Part shown: positions 1 through 7,111 of the stretch, one piece after another
Layout: each line of letters starts with the position of its first letter
How positions within the stretch are numbered: the first letter of the stretch is position 1
DNA from: Thermoplasmata archaeon
GTDB taxonomy: Archaea; Thermoplasmatota; Thermoplasmata; Thermoplasmatales; Thermoplasmataceae
Reading direction: 5' to 3'
Assembly (NCBI GenBank): GCA_021793945.1
Contig: JAJYRT010000035.1
Location: 1-15,050, forward strand
DNA: 15,050 nucleotides
Made by a program: the position numbers and the translations under genes
The notes under the pieces: generated by a model
What the model saw: only the letters and a program-made list of their open reading frames with translations
Database searches by the model: none
What the model was told of the DNA's origin: nothing

Positions 1-155
1 GGTTCTACTTTGTGCTTTTCACGATGATTGGGGTGCTGGCTGCGATGTTCCTGTTATTTTTCACCAACGTCGAGAAGCCTGCACCTGGATTGCCATACAT
101 AAACACCGGGGCAATACTTGGATTCCTGGCCGCTTTCGTACTCTTTTCTCACTGA
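1..155 (+). CDS. C-terminal fragment of a polytopic membrane protein, possibly presenilin-like (A22) aspartyl protease
   Basis: An open frame enters from the left edge (first full codon at base 3) and ends at TGA 153-155, giving 50 residues. Two hydrophobic segments are visible: an N-terminal one rich in Phe, Leu and Met, then a short polar linker with VEKPAP, then a second helix beginning GLPYINTGAILGF and ending at the C-terminus. A final helix opened by a Pro-x-Leu-Pro-like motif (here PGLP) followed by INTGAILGF resembles the last transmembrane helix of archaeal presenilin/signal-peptide-peptidase homologues, which carries the PAL motif near the active site. This is a family-pattern judgement only: the two catalytic aspartates (YD and GxGD) would lie upstream, outside the window. 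The alternative is any other multi-pass membrane protein. Membrane location is fairly certain; family is not. Confidence 0.45.
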   Translation, partial: FYFVLFTMIGVLAAMFLLFFTNVEKPAPGLPYINTGAILGFLAAFVLFSH

Positions 156-166
156 AAGTGAGAAGA
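144..166 (+). terminator. Hairpin overlapping the stop codon of the first gene
   Basis: Bases 144-153 pair with 157-166 around a 3-base loop (GAA), giving 10 pairs with one G-T wobble. The stem includes the first base of the TGA stop codon. It could end transcription or protect the 3' end. Archaeal termination depends mainly on U-tracts, and no long T-run follows, so the role is uncertain. Confidence 0.35.
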
Positions 167-290
167 TATGCCAGGAGGCTCTTCATCTACTGGCCATGAA
201 AACGTTCGAGATCATTGAACAGAACAGATATTCCATATGCACGAATTAATGATGCATGTTAACTTGTAGCACTATCTTATAATTAAGTTT

Positions 291-298
291 TTTATATA
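291..298 (+). promoter_or_regulatory. TATA box of the APC permease gene
   Basis: TTTATATA lies 25 bases (centre to start) upstream of the ATG at 319, with the AT-rich stretch AATTAAG before it. The spacing would place transcription initiation at or next to the start codon, so the mRNA should be leaderless. Confidence 0.6.
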
Positions 299-318
299 GG
301 CATCCCATAAAGTTGGCT

Positions 319-1740
319 ATGGCAGATTCTGCTAATAAAAGCCCGCGGACTAGAGGCTTAAAGAAGGATGCACTCTCAGTGAGAAGTGTGGTTTTCCAGG
401 GGATCGCTGCGTCTGCTCCGGCTGGTGCAGCGGTAGCTACAATGACTGGCGCGGCTGTATTTGCATTGGGTTCACTCCCACTGACCGCTATAGTTGCTTT
501 CATAGTGGTGGCACTGAATGCGTATATTATTAACAGGCTGTCCAAGCATGTAGCAGGTGCTGGCGGCTATTATGATTATGTGAAGGAGGGTTTCGGCAGA
601 CACGTCAGCGCATACACTGGATGGTCATACATTATCTATCAGGTAACTTCGTTAGCATTTATTGGGTTGAGCATTTCAGTATTTGTTCCGGCTTTGCTTT
701 CTACTGTCTTCAGCATAAATATCCCATCGTGGACTTGGCTTCCCTTGCTCGCTGGAACCGTATTATTTGGGTATTTCATCTCTGTACTTGGGATAAAAGG
801 ATCACTAAAATATGCTGCAGTTATGGCTTCATTGGAGATCGCGGTTGTAGTTTTTATTGGTCTGTGGCTTGTTCTGTCCATGCCGAAAGTAAACACGCTA
901 ACAGTATTCACCCCAAACTATGCATCAGGAGGATTCAGTGGTGTATTATTGGGAGTGCTGTTCATGTATACGGCGTTCTCCGGCTTCGGTACATCCACAC
1001 CCCTGGGAGAGGAGACAAAAAAAGCAAAGGGAACTATTGCTAGCGGCATAATAATCACCATCCTTGTTCTGGGGGTCTTTTTTGTATTTGCCGCTTATGC
1101 TTTTACTGTAGCATGGGGGGTCTCCAGCATGGGAACTTATGCAGGGGAACTTGTTCCTGGAATATCTCTGGCTTACTCGGATATTGGCGTATGGGCCGCA
1201 GTACTTATAACTATATTTTACGTCAATAGCATACTTACTGACATGGTGGCTTTCACAAATAGTTCTTCCAGAGTACTGTATGCAATGGCGAAGGACGGAA
1301 TCTTCCCGTCTGCAGTTTCACAGGTTCACGAGAAGCATCTGACTCCACATGTCGCATCTGCGATTATGGCCATTGGCAGCTTTATCGTTGCAGCTGCTGG
1401 AACTGTGCTGATGGGCGGATTCAATGCCTTCCTCTTCACTGGAGTTGCTGGTACATTGGGCTCAATCCTTGTCCACGTCATGGCAAATGCATCTATGCCA
1501 AAAATACTGAAAAACAAGAAACTAAAGATAGGGTACATCAATATGACGCTTACGGTAGCTTCGATAGTTATCCTGGCCGCCGTTTTCTATGGACCTTTCA
1601 TTTCTATAAGCTCCCCCGTATTAATTGCAGCATATGTGTTTGTCGCGTGGATGATACTTGGAGTTATATATATTGAATATAAGAGCAAAAAAGGCGGATT
1701 TGAGGAGAATGTTCCCATAGAAACAATTCCTGCAGATTAG
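319..1740 (+). CDS. APC-superfamily amino acid permease
   Basis: This is an integral membrane protein of 473 residues, predicted to import amino acids or polyamines by ion coupling. About twelve hydrophobic segments fill the chain after a charged cytoplasmic N-terminus of about 22 residues. Family marks are the first helix region with small residues (ASAPAGAA, about 31-38), GAGGYYDYV (80-88) after the second segment, and the loop GEETKK (230-235), matching the conserved Gly-Glu-Glu-x-x-x of APC permeases. The substrate cannot be read from sequence. A TTG at 313 is in frame, but the ATG at 319 fits the TATA box spacing better. The gene is monocistronic: an upstream hairpin and its own promoter separate it from the preceding gene, and a 7-base T-run follows the stop. 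Its synonymous codon choice seems less AGG-rich for Arg than its neighbours, which could hint at a different origin; this was not measured. Confidence 0.88.
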   Translation: MADSANKSPRTRGLKKDALSVRSVVFQGIAASAPAGAAVATMTGAAVFALGSLPLTAIVAFIVVALNAYIINRLSKHVAGAGGYYDYVKEGFGRHVSAYTGWSYIIYQVTSLAFIGLSISVFVPALLSTVFSINIPSWTWLPLLAGTVLFGYFISVLGIKGSLKYAAVMASLEIAVVVFIGLWLVLSMPKVNTLTVFTPNYASGGFSGVLLGVLFMYTAFSGFGTSTPLGEETKKAKGTIASGIIITILVLGVFFVFAAYAFTVAWGVSSMGTYAGELVPGISLAYSDIGVWAAVLITIFYVNSILTDMVAFTNSSSRVLYAMAKDGIFPSAVSQVHEKHLTPHVASAIMAIGSFIVAAAGTVLMGGFNAFLFTGVAGTLGSILVHVMANASMPKILKNKKLKIGYINMTLTVASIVILAAVFYGPFISISSPVLIAAYVFVAWMILGVIYIEYKSKKGGFEENVPIETIPAD

Positions 1741-1774
1741 ATATAGCACAACGACTGGGAAATACCAAAATTCC

Positions 1775-1781
1775 TTTTTTT
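1775..1781 (+). terminator. T-tract downstream of the permease
   Basis: Seven consecutive T residues begin 34 bases after the permease stop codon, the usual form of an archaeal U-tract terminator. Confidence 0.45.
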
Positions 1782-1803
1782 AGCAGATCACTTTACCTGG
1801 TCG

Positions 1804-1826
1804 ATTATTTTATTAACTAAAATAAT
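1804..1826. repeat. Perfect 9-bp AT-only inverted repeat
   Basis: Arms ATTATTTTA (1804-1812) and TAAAATAAT (1818-1826) are perfectly complementary around the loop TTAAC. It lies in the 264-base spacer between the convergent permease and aldo/keto reductase genes. It may be part of the transcript ends of either gene or a protein-binding site. No coding potential is apparent in this spacer. Confidence 0.4.
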
Positions 1827-1959
1827 ACTTGCATTTCCAGTTGTTAGATTCCTGGACTCTGCACAACTGATTAGTGATAAACCCTCCCAGTTCACATTAT
1901 GTTTCTGGAACACAAAGTTTTGAAATTTAGATTTGTAAGCAGATCAAACAGTAATTGAA

Positions 1960-1975
1960 TTTAGGCAAACCTAAA
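1960..1975 (-). terminator. Small hairpin downstream of the aldo/keto reductase gene
   Basis: TTTAGG (1960-1965) and CCTAAA (1970-1975) form a 6-bp stem with a 4-base loop, about 30 bases beyond the reductase stop codon on the minus strand. It is a candidate 3'-end structure; the stem is short and no strong T-run follows. Confidence 0.3.
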
Positions 1976-2004
1976 CAAAATGCGTTGTATTCACTTTCCT
2001 CAGA

Positions 2005-2940
2005 TCAATCACTCGAAGTTGCCAGTTTTTTTATCTCAGAAATTTCAGTTCCGTTAAGCCTCCACCCTGATGCACCTATATTCTCAAGAGCCTGGGCAGC
2101 ATTTTTTGCTCCAGGTATGACCTCTGCGCCCATGCAAAGCAGATAATTCAGCGAAACCTGAGACATGGTCTTTCCCTTGAGATCTGCTATTTTGCGCAGA
2201 TAATCCAACAGAGGGTTAATTTTAACCAGAGTCTCTTTTGTAAACAGCCTGTCACGACTTCTTATATCATCCCTGGGAAGATTTGCTGCTGTGTATTTTC
2301 CAGACAGGAGACCTTTTGCAATGGGACTCCACGCTACAAGTGTCATCCTCCTGCTTGCAAGAAACTGCATGAGTCCATTTTCCGGCTCACGGTCAATTAT
2401 GTTGTATTTTACCTGATCGGATACTATTTCATGACTTTTCATCAGAGAGATCATATTCTCAAGCTCTTCCGCGCTGTAGTTGCATACTCCAATGTACCTT
2501 ACTTTTCCTTGGTCAACGAGTTCTTCCATTGCTGAAAGCGTTTCTCCGACGGGAACTGAAGCATCCGGCCAGTGAAGCTGGTAATGGTCAATATATTTGA
2601 CTCCAAGACGCCTCATGCTCTCATTGGCAGATTTAATCACTGCATCGTGTGTAAAATGCGGAGGCTTGACCTTTGTGGCTATAACTATATCTTCTCTGGG
2701 TATTGACGATATGGCCCTGCCAACAACCTCTTCAGAATGCCCGTCTCCGTATGTTTCTGCTGTATCTATGTAGTTCAGCCCTGCATCCACAGACCTGCGT
2801 ATGGCTTCTATTATGCTTTCATCGTCATAGTCGGATCCCCAGCCCTTCCTTCCGGCCTGCCATGCCCCAAATCCGACTTCTGAAACCTTCATGTCGGATT
2901 TGCCTATCATTCTATAGTTCATGAATTGACATGCGGTCAT
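2005..2940 (-). CDS. Aldo/keto reductase, NAD(P)H-dependent
   Basis: This is a soluble oxidoreductase of 311 residues (305 from the second ATG), predicted to reduce aldehydes or ketones with NAD(P)H in a TIM-barrel fold. The catalytic tetrad is visible: Asp59 and Tyr64 in IDTAETYGDG, Lys90 in ATKVKPP and His123 in YQLHWPD (numbered from the ATG at 2940). Near the C-terminus, IPGAKNAAQALENIGA (starting about residue 276) is the usual cofactor-phosphate-binding segment. Length matches the family (300-330). Two starts are possible: ATG at 2940 lies close to the predicted transcription start from the box at 2968-2977, whereas ATG at 2922 gives the more typical family beginning MNYRMIGKSDMKVSEVGFG. 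I see no Shine-Dalgarno sequence for either. The physiological substrate cannot be told. The gene is divergent from the bactofilin-like gene with 60 bases between starts. Confidence 0.9.
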   Translation of the reverse strand: MTACQFMNYRMIGKSDMKVSEVGFGAWQAGRKGWGSDYDDESIIEAIRRSVDAGLNYIDTAETYGDGHSEEVVGRAISSIPREDIVIATKVKPPHFTHDAVIKSANESMRRLGVKYIDHYQLHWPDASVPVGETLSAMEELVDQGKVRYIGVCNYSAEELENMISLMKSHEIVSDQVKYNIIDREPENGLMQFLASRRMTLVAWSPIAKGLLSGKYTAANLPRDDIRSRDRLFTKETLVKINPLLDYLRKIADLKGKTMSQVSLNYLLCMGAEVIPGAKNAAQALENIGASGWRLNGTEISEIKKLATSSD

Positions 2941-2967
2941 ACGATAAAATACCTTGACAGAGAGCGA

Positions 2968-2977
2968 TTATTTATTA
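2968..2977. promoter_or_regulatory. Shared, near-symmetric TATA element for divergent genes
   Basis: TTATTTATTA on the plus strand reads TAATAAATAA on the minus strand. Its centre is 28-29 bases before the ATG at 3001 (plus) and about 32 bases before the ATG at 2940 (minus). It is the only clear AT-rich box in the 60-base divergent spacer, so it may serve both genes. Confidence 0.45.
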
Positions 2978-3000
2978 GCGCGATTTTTTTCTCCATGTAG

Positions 3001-4212
3001 ATGTTCAGGCAATCAGGCGACATTATTCTCTCGAACGGAGAGGTCTATGAGAGGCAGGTCGTAGAGGGAAATCTCTATCTCAAGGGCGGGAAAATAGCAC
3101 CATCTGTGCTTTCCCTCACCGTAAAGGGCGATCTACTGGTTGAAGCCAGGAGTCAGGTTCCCGGAAGTATAGTCTGCCACAAAGCCACTTTGAAGGCAGA
3201 CCTGGAGGTGGCAGGGAACCTTGAGGCAATGGAAGGAATAACTGCATCCAGGAGCACACTTTCCGTCAAGGGAAACATAAAAGCGAGGAACCTGGACGCT
3301 GACAGAACCGTTGAGGCGGATTCAATATCATGTGAGAAAGCCATTGCTGGAAATGATATCATATTTGGCCATAGGATGGAATGCCGGACCGTCTCTGTTG
3401 GAGGAATGATCAAAGGTAGCGATCTCAAGTGCGAGGATATACAGGCAGACTCGGTCGAATTGGATCACGTCGACTGCAGGAACCTGAGGATCGGAATTGG
3501 TGCAAAGATTACGGGTGGAACTTTTGACTCCGCAAGCGTTGATGGGAATCTGGAAAGCACAGGGCATATAGACGGCTCACTTATCACGACCGGAAAGAAT
3601 GCCGAATTCAACAGTGTGAAATGCGACACAATGAATATCGGAGGAAATATGCTTGCCAAGGGATTGGTTGAAGTCGACGAACTGAAAACGGGAAGGTCAC
3701 TGGAATGTTCAGACATGAGTGCAAATGAGATAATAGTGACAGATTCCATCAAATCTTCCGGCGATATATCAGCTACTGGAGACATCAGGGCAGGGGAGCT
3801 TGTCAGTGTCGACGGTGACATAGAGTGCAATACACTTGAGGCGGGAGGCGAAATTCATGCCAGAAAGGTGCTGTGCAGGATGAATATAGAAGCTGGCAAG
3901 GTTCTGCAAACCATAAAAGGCGCAAAGGCAAATATGATCATGCTTGGAAGGAACTGCTCGGTCACAGGACCAATATATGGTGACCAGGTGGTCTTTTCAA
4001 GAGGTGCGGCCGCAGAGGACGTTTATGCGATCATACTCCATATGAAGAACGACACCTCAGCAAAGAACGTCTATGCCGATGAAATTACTATGTGGAAAAA
4101 TTCATCAATAAAAGGGAAGTGCCTGTACAGGCACTGGATAAGAAGCATGAACGGACTGAAAATTGAGGATATCGGAAAGAAGGTCGAGAAACTCCCGGAG
4201 TTTCCATTCTAA
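3001..4212 (+). CDS. Bactofilin-like polymer-forming beta-solenoid protein
   Basis: This is a 403-residue protein without a signal peptide or membrane segment, so probably cytoplasmic. Almost the whole chain (about 5-375) is a run of short beta-strand units with recurring patterns such as VxGDLxV, VxGNIxAxxL, VDGDIECNTLEAGGEIHA and SSGDISATGDIRAGEL, each about 15-17 residues. This is the right-handed beta-helix pattern of bactofilins (polymer-forming cytoskeletal family), which assemble head-to-head into filaments. Bacterial bactofilins are usually 100-200 residues with one solenoid; this chain would hold about two dozen turns. Eleven cysteines (59, 111, 128, 144, 159, 208, 236, 276, 292, 319, 374) often recur at one-turn spacing. 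A non-repetitive basic tail (about 380-403) ends the protein. The alternative is another beta-solenoid family. The gene has its own box at 2968-2977, ATG at 3001 is essentially leaderless, and its stop is 2 bases from that of convergent purH. Confidence 0.7.
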   Translation: MFRQSGDIILSNGEVYERQVVEGNLYLKGGKIAPSVLSLTVKGDLLVEARSQVPGSIVCHKATLKADLEVAGNLEAMEGITASRSTLSVKGNIKARNLDADRTVEADSISCEKAIAGNDIIFGHRMECRTVSVGGMIKGSDLKCEDIQADSVELDHVDCRNLRIGIGAKITGGTFDSASVDGNLESTGHIDGSLITTGKNAEFNSVKCDTMNIGGNMLAKGLVEVDELKTGRSLECSDMSANEIIVTDSIKSSGDISATGDIRAGELVSVDGDIECNTLEAGGEIHARKVLCRMNIEAGKVLQTIKGAKANMIMLGRNCSVTGPIYGDQVVFSRGAAAEDVYAIILHMKNDTSAKNVYADEITMWKNSSIKGKCLYRHWIRSMNGLKIEDIGKKVEKLPEFPF

Positions 4213-4214
4213 AA

Positions 4215-5708
4215 TCAGTGCAGAAATACCCTTTTTCCAGTAAAATACATTGGAATACCCTTCTGTTCCGCCATGGCCACGACCTCACTGTCTCTTATGG
4301 ATCCTCCTGGCTGGATTATTGCTGCTATGCCGTTTTCACTGGCGAGTTCCACACTGTCGGAGAATGGGAAGAAGGCGTCGGAAGCAAGCACAGAGTTCTC
4401 GCATTTCTTTCCACCCTTGGCTATGGCAATCCTCAGTGCTTCCACCCTGGACGTCTGACCGGCGCCAATGGCAACTGTGGCACCGTTCCTGGCCAGGACT
4501 ATTGCGTTGCTTCTGCAGTGTGTTACTACCTTCCAAGCAAAATCCAGGTCATCCATCTGTTCCGGCGAGGCATGTCCTGCCGTCTTCAATTCCAGTTTCC
4601 CGAAATGAGAAGTCAACTCATCCTGGAGGAGATAACCCCCGGATATTGATCTGATCCTCAGTCCTCTGCCATTTTCGGGCTTTATTTCCAGTATTCTCAG
4701 GTTCTTTTTTTTCTTCATTATTTCGATGGCTCCGTCACGGTAAGAAGGTGCAACCAGCACTTCCACAAACAGTTGTGAAAGGGCAGAAGCAGTTTCTTCA
4801 TCAACCTCCCCGTTGAAAGCTATAACAGATCCGTATGCAGACTCCCTATCTGTGTCCAGGGCATTCGTATATGCTTCCAGAAGATCTTTGCCGACTGCCG
4901 CTCCGCATGGGGTATTATGCTTCACTATGACGCAAGCCGGTTTCTCGAACTCCATGACTGCAGCGAATGCTGAATCCGAATCCATGAGGTTATTGTAGGA
5001 TAGCTCTTTTCCACCCAATTTTCTGCAGTTTGCAACTCCAAATACAGATCCATCTGAGTACAGATACCCCCGCTGGTCCGGGTTTTCCCCGTATCTGAGC
5101 TTCTCCCCATTGCTCCCGCTGATAAGCAAGCTCTGAGAAATTCCTCCGTCAATAACCCTGAATAAGGAGTTGTAGATCAGGATGTCATAATCTGACACCC
5201 GCTGGAAAGATTTCAGGGCAAGTTCTTCCCGGATCTTTTCCGGCATCTTCTTATCGTTCCTCAGTGAATCTGCGACTACCCCGTAATCTGATGGATCCGA
5301 GAGTACTATTACGTTCCGGTAGTTTTTTGCCGCTGCCCTGACGAGGGAGACGCCACCAATGTCGATGTTTTCTGCCATTACCTCGATGTTATTTCCGCCG
5401 GAGATCTGCCTGAAGGGATAGAAGTTACAGACGACCATGTCGAAGTCCGGGTAATCCCTGTCCTCCCTTGACCGAGCTTCGCCATCGGCAAGTATGCCTG
5501 CAAAGATTTTTGGATGAAGAGTTTTCACCCTTCCTCCAAGAAGTTCGTCAAACCCGGTCAACTCTGAAGTGCTCCTTGCCTTGATTCCATTTCTCCTGAG
5601 ATGATCACCCGTGCTGCCTGTGGCATATATTTCGCTTATGGAACTTCCGCATTCCCTTATGAACTCGACCAGCCCTGATTTATCACTGACGCTGACAAGT
5701 GCTCTCAT
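4215..5708 (-). CDS. purH: Bifunctional AICAR formyltransferase / IMP cyclohydrolase
   Basis: This enzyme carries out the last two steps of IMP synthesis: formylation of AICAR with 10-formyl-tetrahydrofolate, then ring closure to IMP. The N-terminal cyclohydrolase domain (about 1-185) shows the MGS-like start RALVSVSDKSGL, ATGSTGDHLRRNG, GGRVKTLHPKIFAGIL (58-73) and IDIGGVSLVRAAAKN (116-130). The C-terminal transformylase domain (about 195-497) shows LRYGENPDQ, SYNNLMDSDSA (237-247), the catalytic Lys263-His264 pair in IVKHNTPCGA, and SDAFFPFSDSVELA near the end. The usual GENPHQ reads GENPDQ here. The 497 residues are slightly shorter than the roughly 520-530 of bacterial PurH. Many archaea use PurP and PurO instead, so a full bacterial-type fusion is notable. 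ATG at 5708 is supported by a TATA-like box 27 bases upstream. It is divergent from the SAM synthetase gene; I infer no operon. Confidence 0.95.
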   Translation of the reverse strand: MRALVSVSDKSGLVEFIRECGSSISEIYATGSTGDHLRRNGIKARSTSELTGFDELLGGRVKTLHPKIFAGILADGEARSREDRDYPDFDMVVCNFYPFRQISGGNNIEVMAENIDIGGVSLVRAAAKNYRNVIVLSDPSDYGVVADSLRNDKKMPEKIREELALKSFQRVSDYDILIYNSLFRVIDGGISQSLLISGSNGEKLRYGENPDQRGYLYSDGSVFGVANCRKLGGKELSYNNLMDSDSAFAAVMEFEKPACVIVKHNTPCGAAVGKDLLEAYTNALDTDRESAYGSVIAFNGEVDEETASALSQLFVEVLVAPSYRDGAIEIMKKKKNLRILEIKPENGRGLRIRSISGGYLLQDELTSHFGKLELKTAGHASPEQMDDLDFAWKVVTHCRSNAIVLARNGATVAIGAGQTSRVEALRIAIAKGGKKCENSVLASDAFFPFSDSVELASENGIAAIIQPGGSIRDSEVVAMAEQKGIPMYFTGKRVFLH

Positions 5709-5730
5709 CCTGTAGACATAAGGGAAAAAG

Positions 5731-5738
5731 TGATAAAA
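5731..5738 (-). promoter_or_regulatory. TATA-like box of purH
   Basis: TTTTATCA on the minus strand is centred about 27 bases upstream of the purH ATG at 5708, consistent with a leaderless transcript. Confidence 0.45.
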
Positions 5739-5751
5739 CGTTTTGGCTGCA

Positions 5752-5779
5752 GCGCAATAAAATATTACGCTAAGTAATA
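5752..5779. repeat. Two overlapping inverted repeats between purH and the SAM synthetase gene
   Basis: GCGCAATA (5752-5759) pairs with TATTACGC (5763-5770) with one mismatch and loop AAA. TATTAC (5763-5768) also pairs perfectly with GTAATA (5774-5779). The two foldings share the central arm and exclude each other. They lie upstream of both predicted divergent promoters, where an operator could sit. Function is unknown. Confidence 0.35.
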
Positions 5780-5831
5780 ATAGTAGAATGAGGGTAATTT
5801 ATCCGTGTCGCTGACAAAATGTTTAATATAA

Positions 5832-5839
5832 TTTATATA
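5832..5839 (+). promoter_or_regulatory. TATA box of the SAM synthetase gene
   Basis: TTTATATA is centred 27 bases upstream of the ATG at 5863. It overlaps the first base of the earlier in-frame ATG at 5839, so a transcript from this box could not use that ATG. A second AT-rich run (TTTAATATAA, 5822-5831) lies just before it. Confidence 0.55.
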
Positions 5840-5862
5840 TGGCATCAGCAGAGGATAAATCA

Positions 5863-7092
5863 ATGGAAACAACTGTAGTCAAGCAAAATCAGGGAACTGA
5901 CAGGAACATTTCAATTGAGGAATTGAACCAGACACCGGTTTACCAGAGGGAAGTAGAACTTGTTGAAAGGAAAGGCGTTGGCCACCCTGACAGCGTTTGC
6001 GATGGAATTGCAGAAGCCGTGAGCAGGGGACTGAGCAGGTATTACCTCAAGGAATATGGCAGGATACTCCACCACAATACAGATCAGGTAGAGGTAGTTG
6101 GAGGGCAGTCGGCGCCGAAATTCGGCGGAGGCAGGGTTCTTGAACCGGTTTATATCTTGCTGAGTGGAAGGGCAACAACGACGATTGATGGAGAGAGAAT
6201 TCCTTACAAGTCCATTTCTGTCAAGGCAACCAAGGAATTCCTAGCAACCAATTTCAGGCACCTGGACCTTGATGCTGACGTGATGATAGATTCCAGGATA
6301 GGGCACGGCTCTATAGATCTGAGGGGATTGTATGATACAAGGAAACACAAGGCCAATGACACTTCATTCGGCGTCGGCTTTGCGCCATTCACTGACACAG
6401 AGAATCTTGTCCTGAAGACAGAAAGATACCTAAATGGAGAAATCAAGAAGAAACTTCCGGCCATCGGATATGATATAAAGGTCATGGGATTCAGGCAGAA
6501 GGATACGATCAATCTCACTATAGCTGCTGCATACGTGGATAAATTTGTCAAGGACAAACAAGAGTATTTCTCCATTAAGGAAGAACTGACGAGCCTTGTT
6601 ACCGATTTTGTCAGGAAGCAGACCGAACTGAACGTCAAGATATTCATAAACACAGGTGATCTGAAGGAAGACAACGTTTACTACCTCACAGTTACGGGAC
6701 TTTCGATGGAAAACGGGGACGATGGTTCTGTCGGGAGAGGAAACAGGGTGAACGGCATAATCACACCATACAGACCAATGAGCATGGAAGCGGCTGCCGG
6801 AAAGAACCCAGTTACCCATGTGGGAAAGCTCTATAACGTGCTTTCAAACCTCATAGCTGCCGACGTTATCAAGGAAAGCGGCGGGGATGTTGAGGAGGCC
6901 ATGGTCAGGATAGTTTCGCAGATTGGTAGGCCAATAGACGAACCTCACGTTGCCAGCATACAGCTGATTTATGCGCCAGGTGCGGACAGATCGAGGCACA
7001 GGACCAACATTAGAAGGATCGCAGATCAGAGGCTGGAAAACATATCTGACCTCACAAACAAGTTTGTAAACGGGGAAATTTCAGTCTTCTAA
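5863..7092 (+). CDS. mat: Archaeal-type S-adenosylmethionine synthetase
   Basis: This cytoplasmic enzyme makes S-adenosylmethionine from methionine and ATP, the methyl donor for RNA, protein and small-molecule methylation. It belongs to the archaeal AdoMet synthetase family, distinct from bacterial MetK. Motifs (numbered from ATG 5863) are [17 protein letters not shown] from residue 35, [13 protein letters not shown] from 69, [15 protein letters not shown] in the first half, [15 protein letters not shown], then [14 protein letters not shown] and [21 protein letters not shown] in the second half, the last being the phosphate-binding signature of the group. An in-frame ATG at 5839 would add 8 residues, but promoter position favours 5863 (409 residues, close to the usual 400 or so). 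No Shine-Dalgarno is evident, consistent with leaderless translation. It is divergent from purH; a T-run follows the stop, and an IS605-type remnant lies beyond. Confidence 0.95.
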   Translation: METTVVKQNQGTDRNISIEELNQTPVYQREVELVERKGVGHPDSVCDGIAEAVSRGLSRYYLKEYGRILHHNTDQVEVVGGQSAPKFGGGRVLEPVYILLSGRATTTIDGERIPYKSISVKATKEFLATNFRHLDLDADVMIDSRIGHGSIDLRGLYDTRKHKANDTSFGVGFAPFTDTENLVLKTERYLNGEIKKKLPAIGYDIKVMGFRQKDTINLTIAAAYVDKFVKDKQEYFSIKEELTSLVTDFVRKQTELNVKIFINTGDLKEDNVYYLTVTGLSMENGDDGSVGRGNRVNGIITPYRPMSMEAAAGKNPVTHVGKLYNVLSNLIAADVIKESGGDVEEAMVRIVSQIGRPIDEPHVASIQLIYAPGADRSRHRTNIRRIADQRLENISDLTNKFVNGEISVF

Positions 7093-7100
7093 TCCCCATC

Positions 7101-7106
7101 TTTTTT
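7101..7106 (+). terminator. T-tract after the SAM synthetase gene
   Basis: Six T residues 8 bases after the TAA stop at 7090-7092 form a likely U-tract terminator. They sit just before the presumed insertion point of the IS605-type element. Confidence 0.4.
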
Positions 7107-7111
7107 ATCAC

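Noticed and set aside
1955..2146. 63-codon plus-strand frame at the end of the aldo/keto reductase gene
   Set aside because: Mostly antisense to the conserved C-terminus of the reductase; no recognisable domain.
4218..4654. Overlapping plus-strand open frames of 134-143 codons within purH
   Set aside because: They lie antisense to a clearly conserved enzyme and have unconvincing composition (many Trp, Cys, Pro and Arg). They are shadows of the purH frame.
5709..5862. Possible SAM riboswitch before the SAM synthetase gene
   Set aside because: The predicted transcript is leaderless, so there is no RNA to fold, and I see no known SAM riboswitch core.
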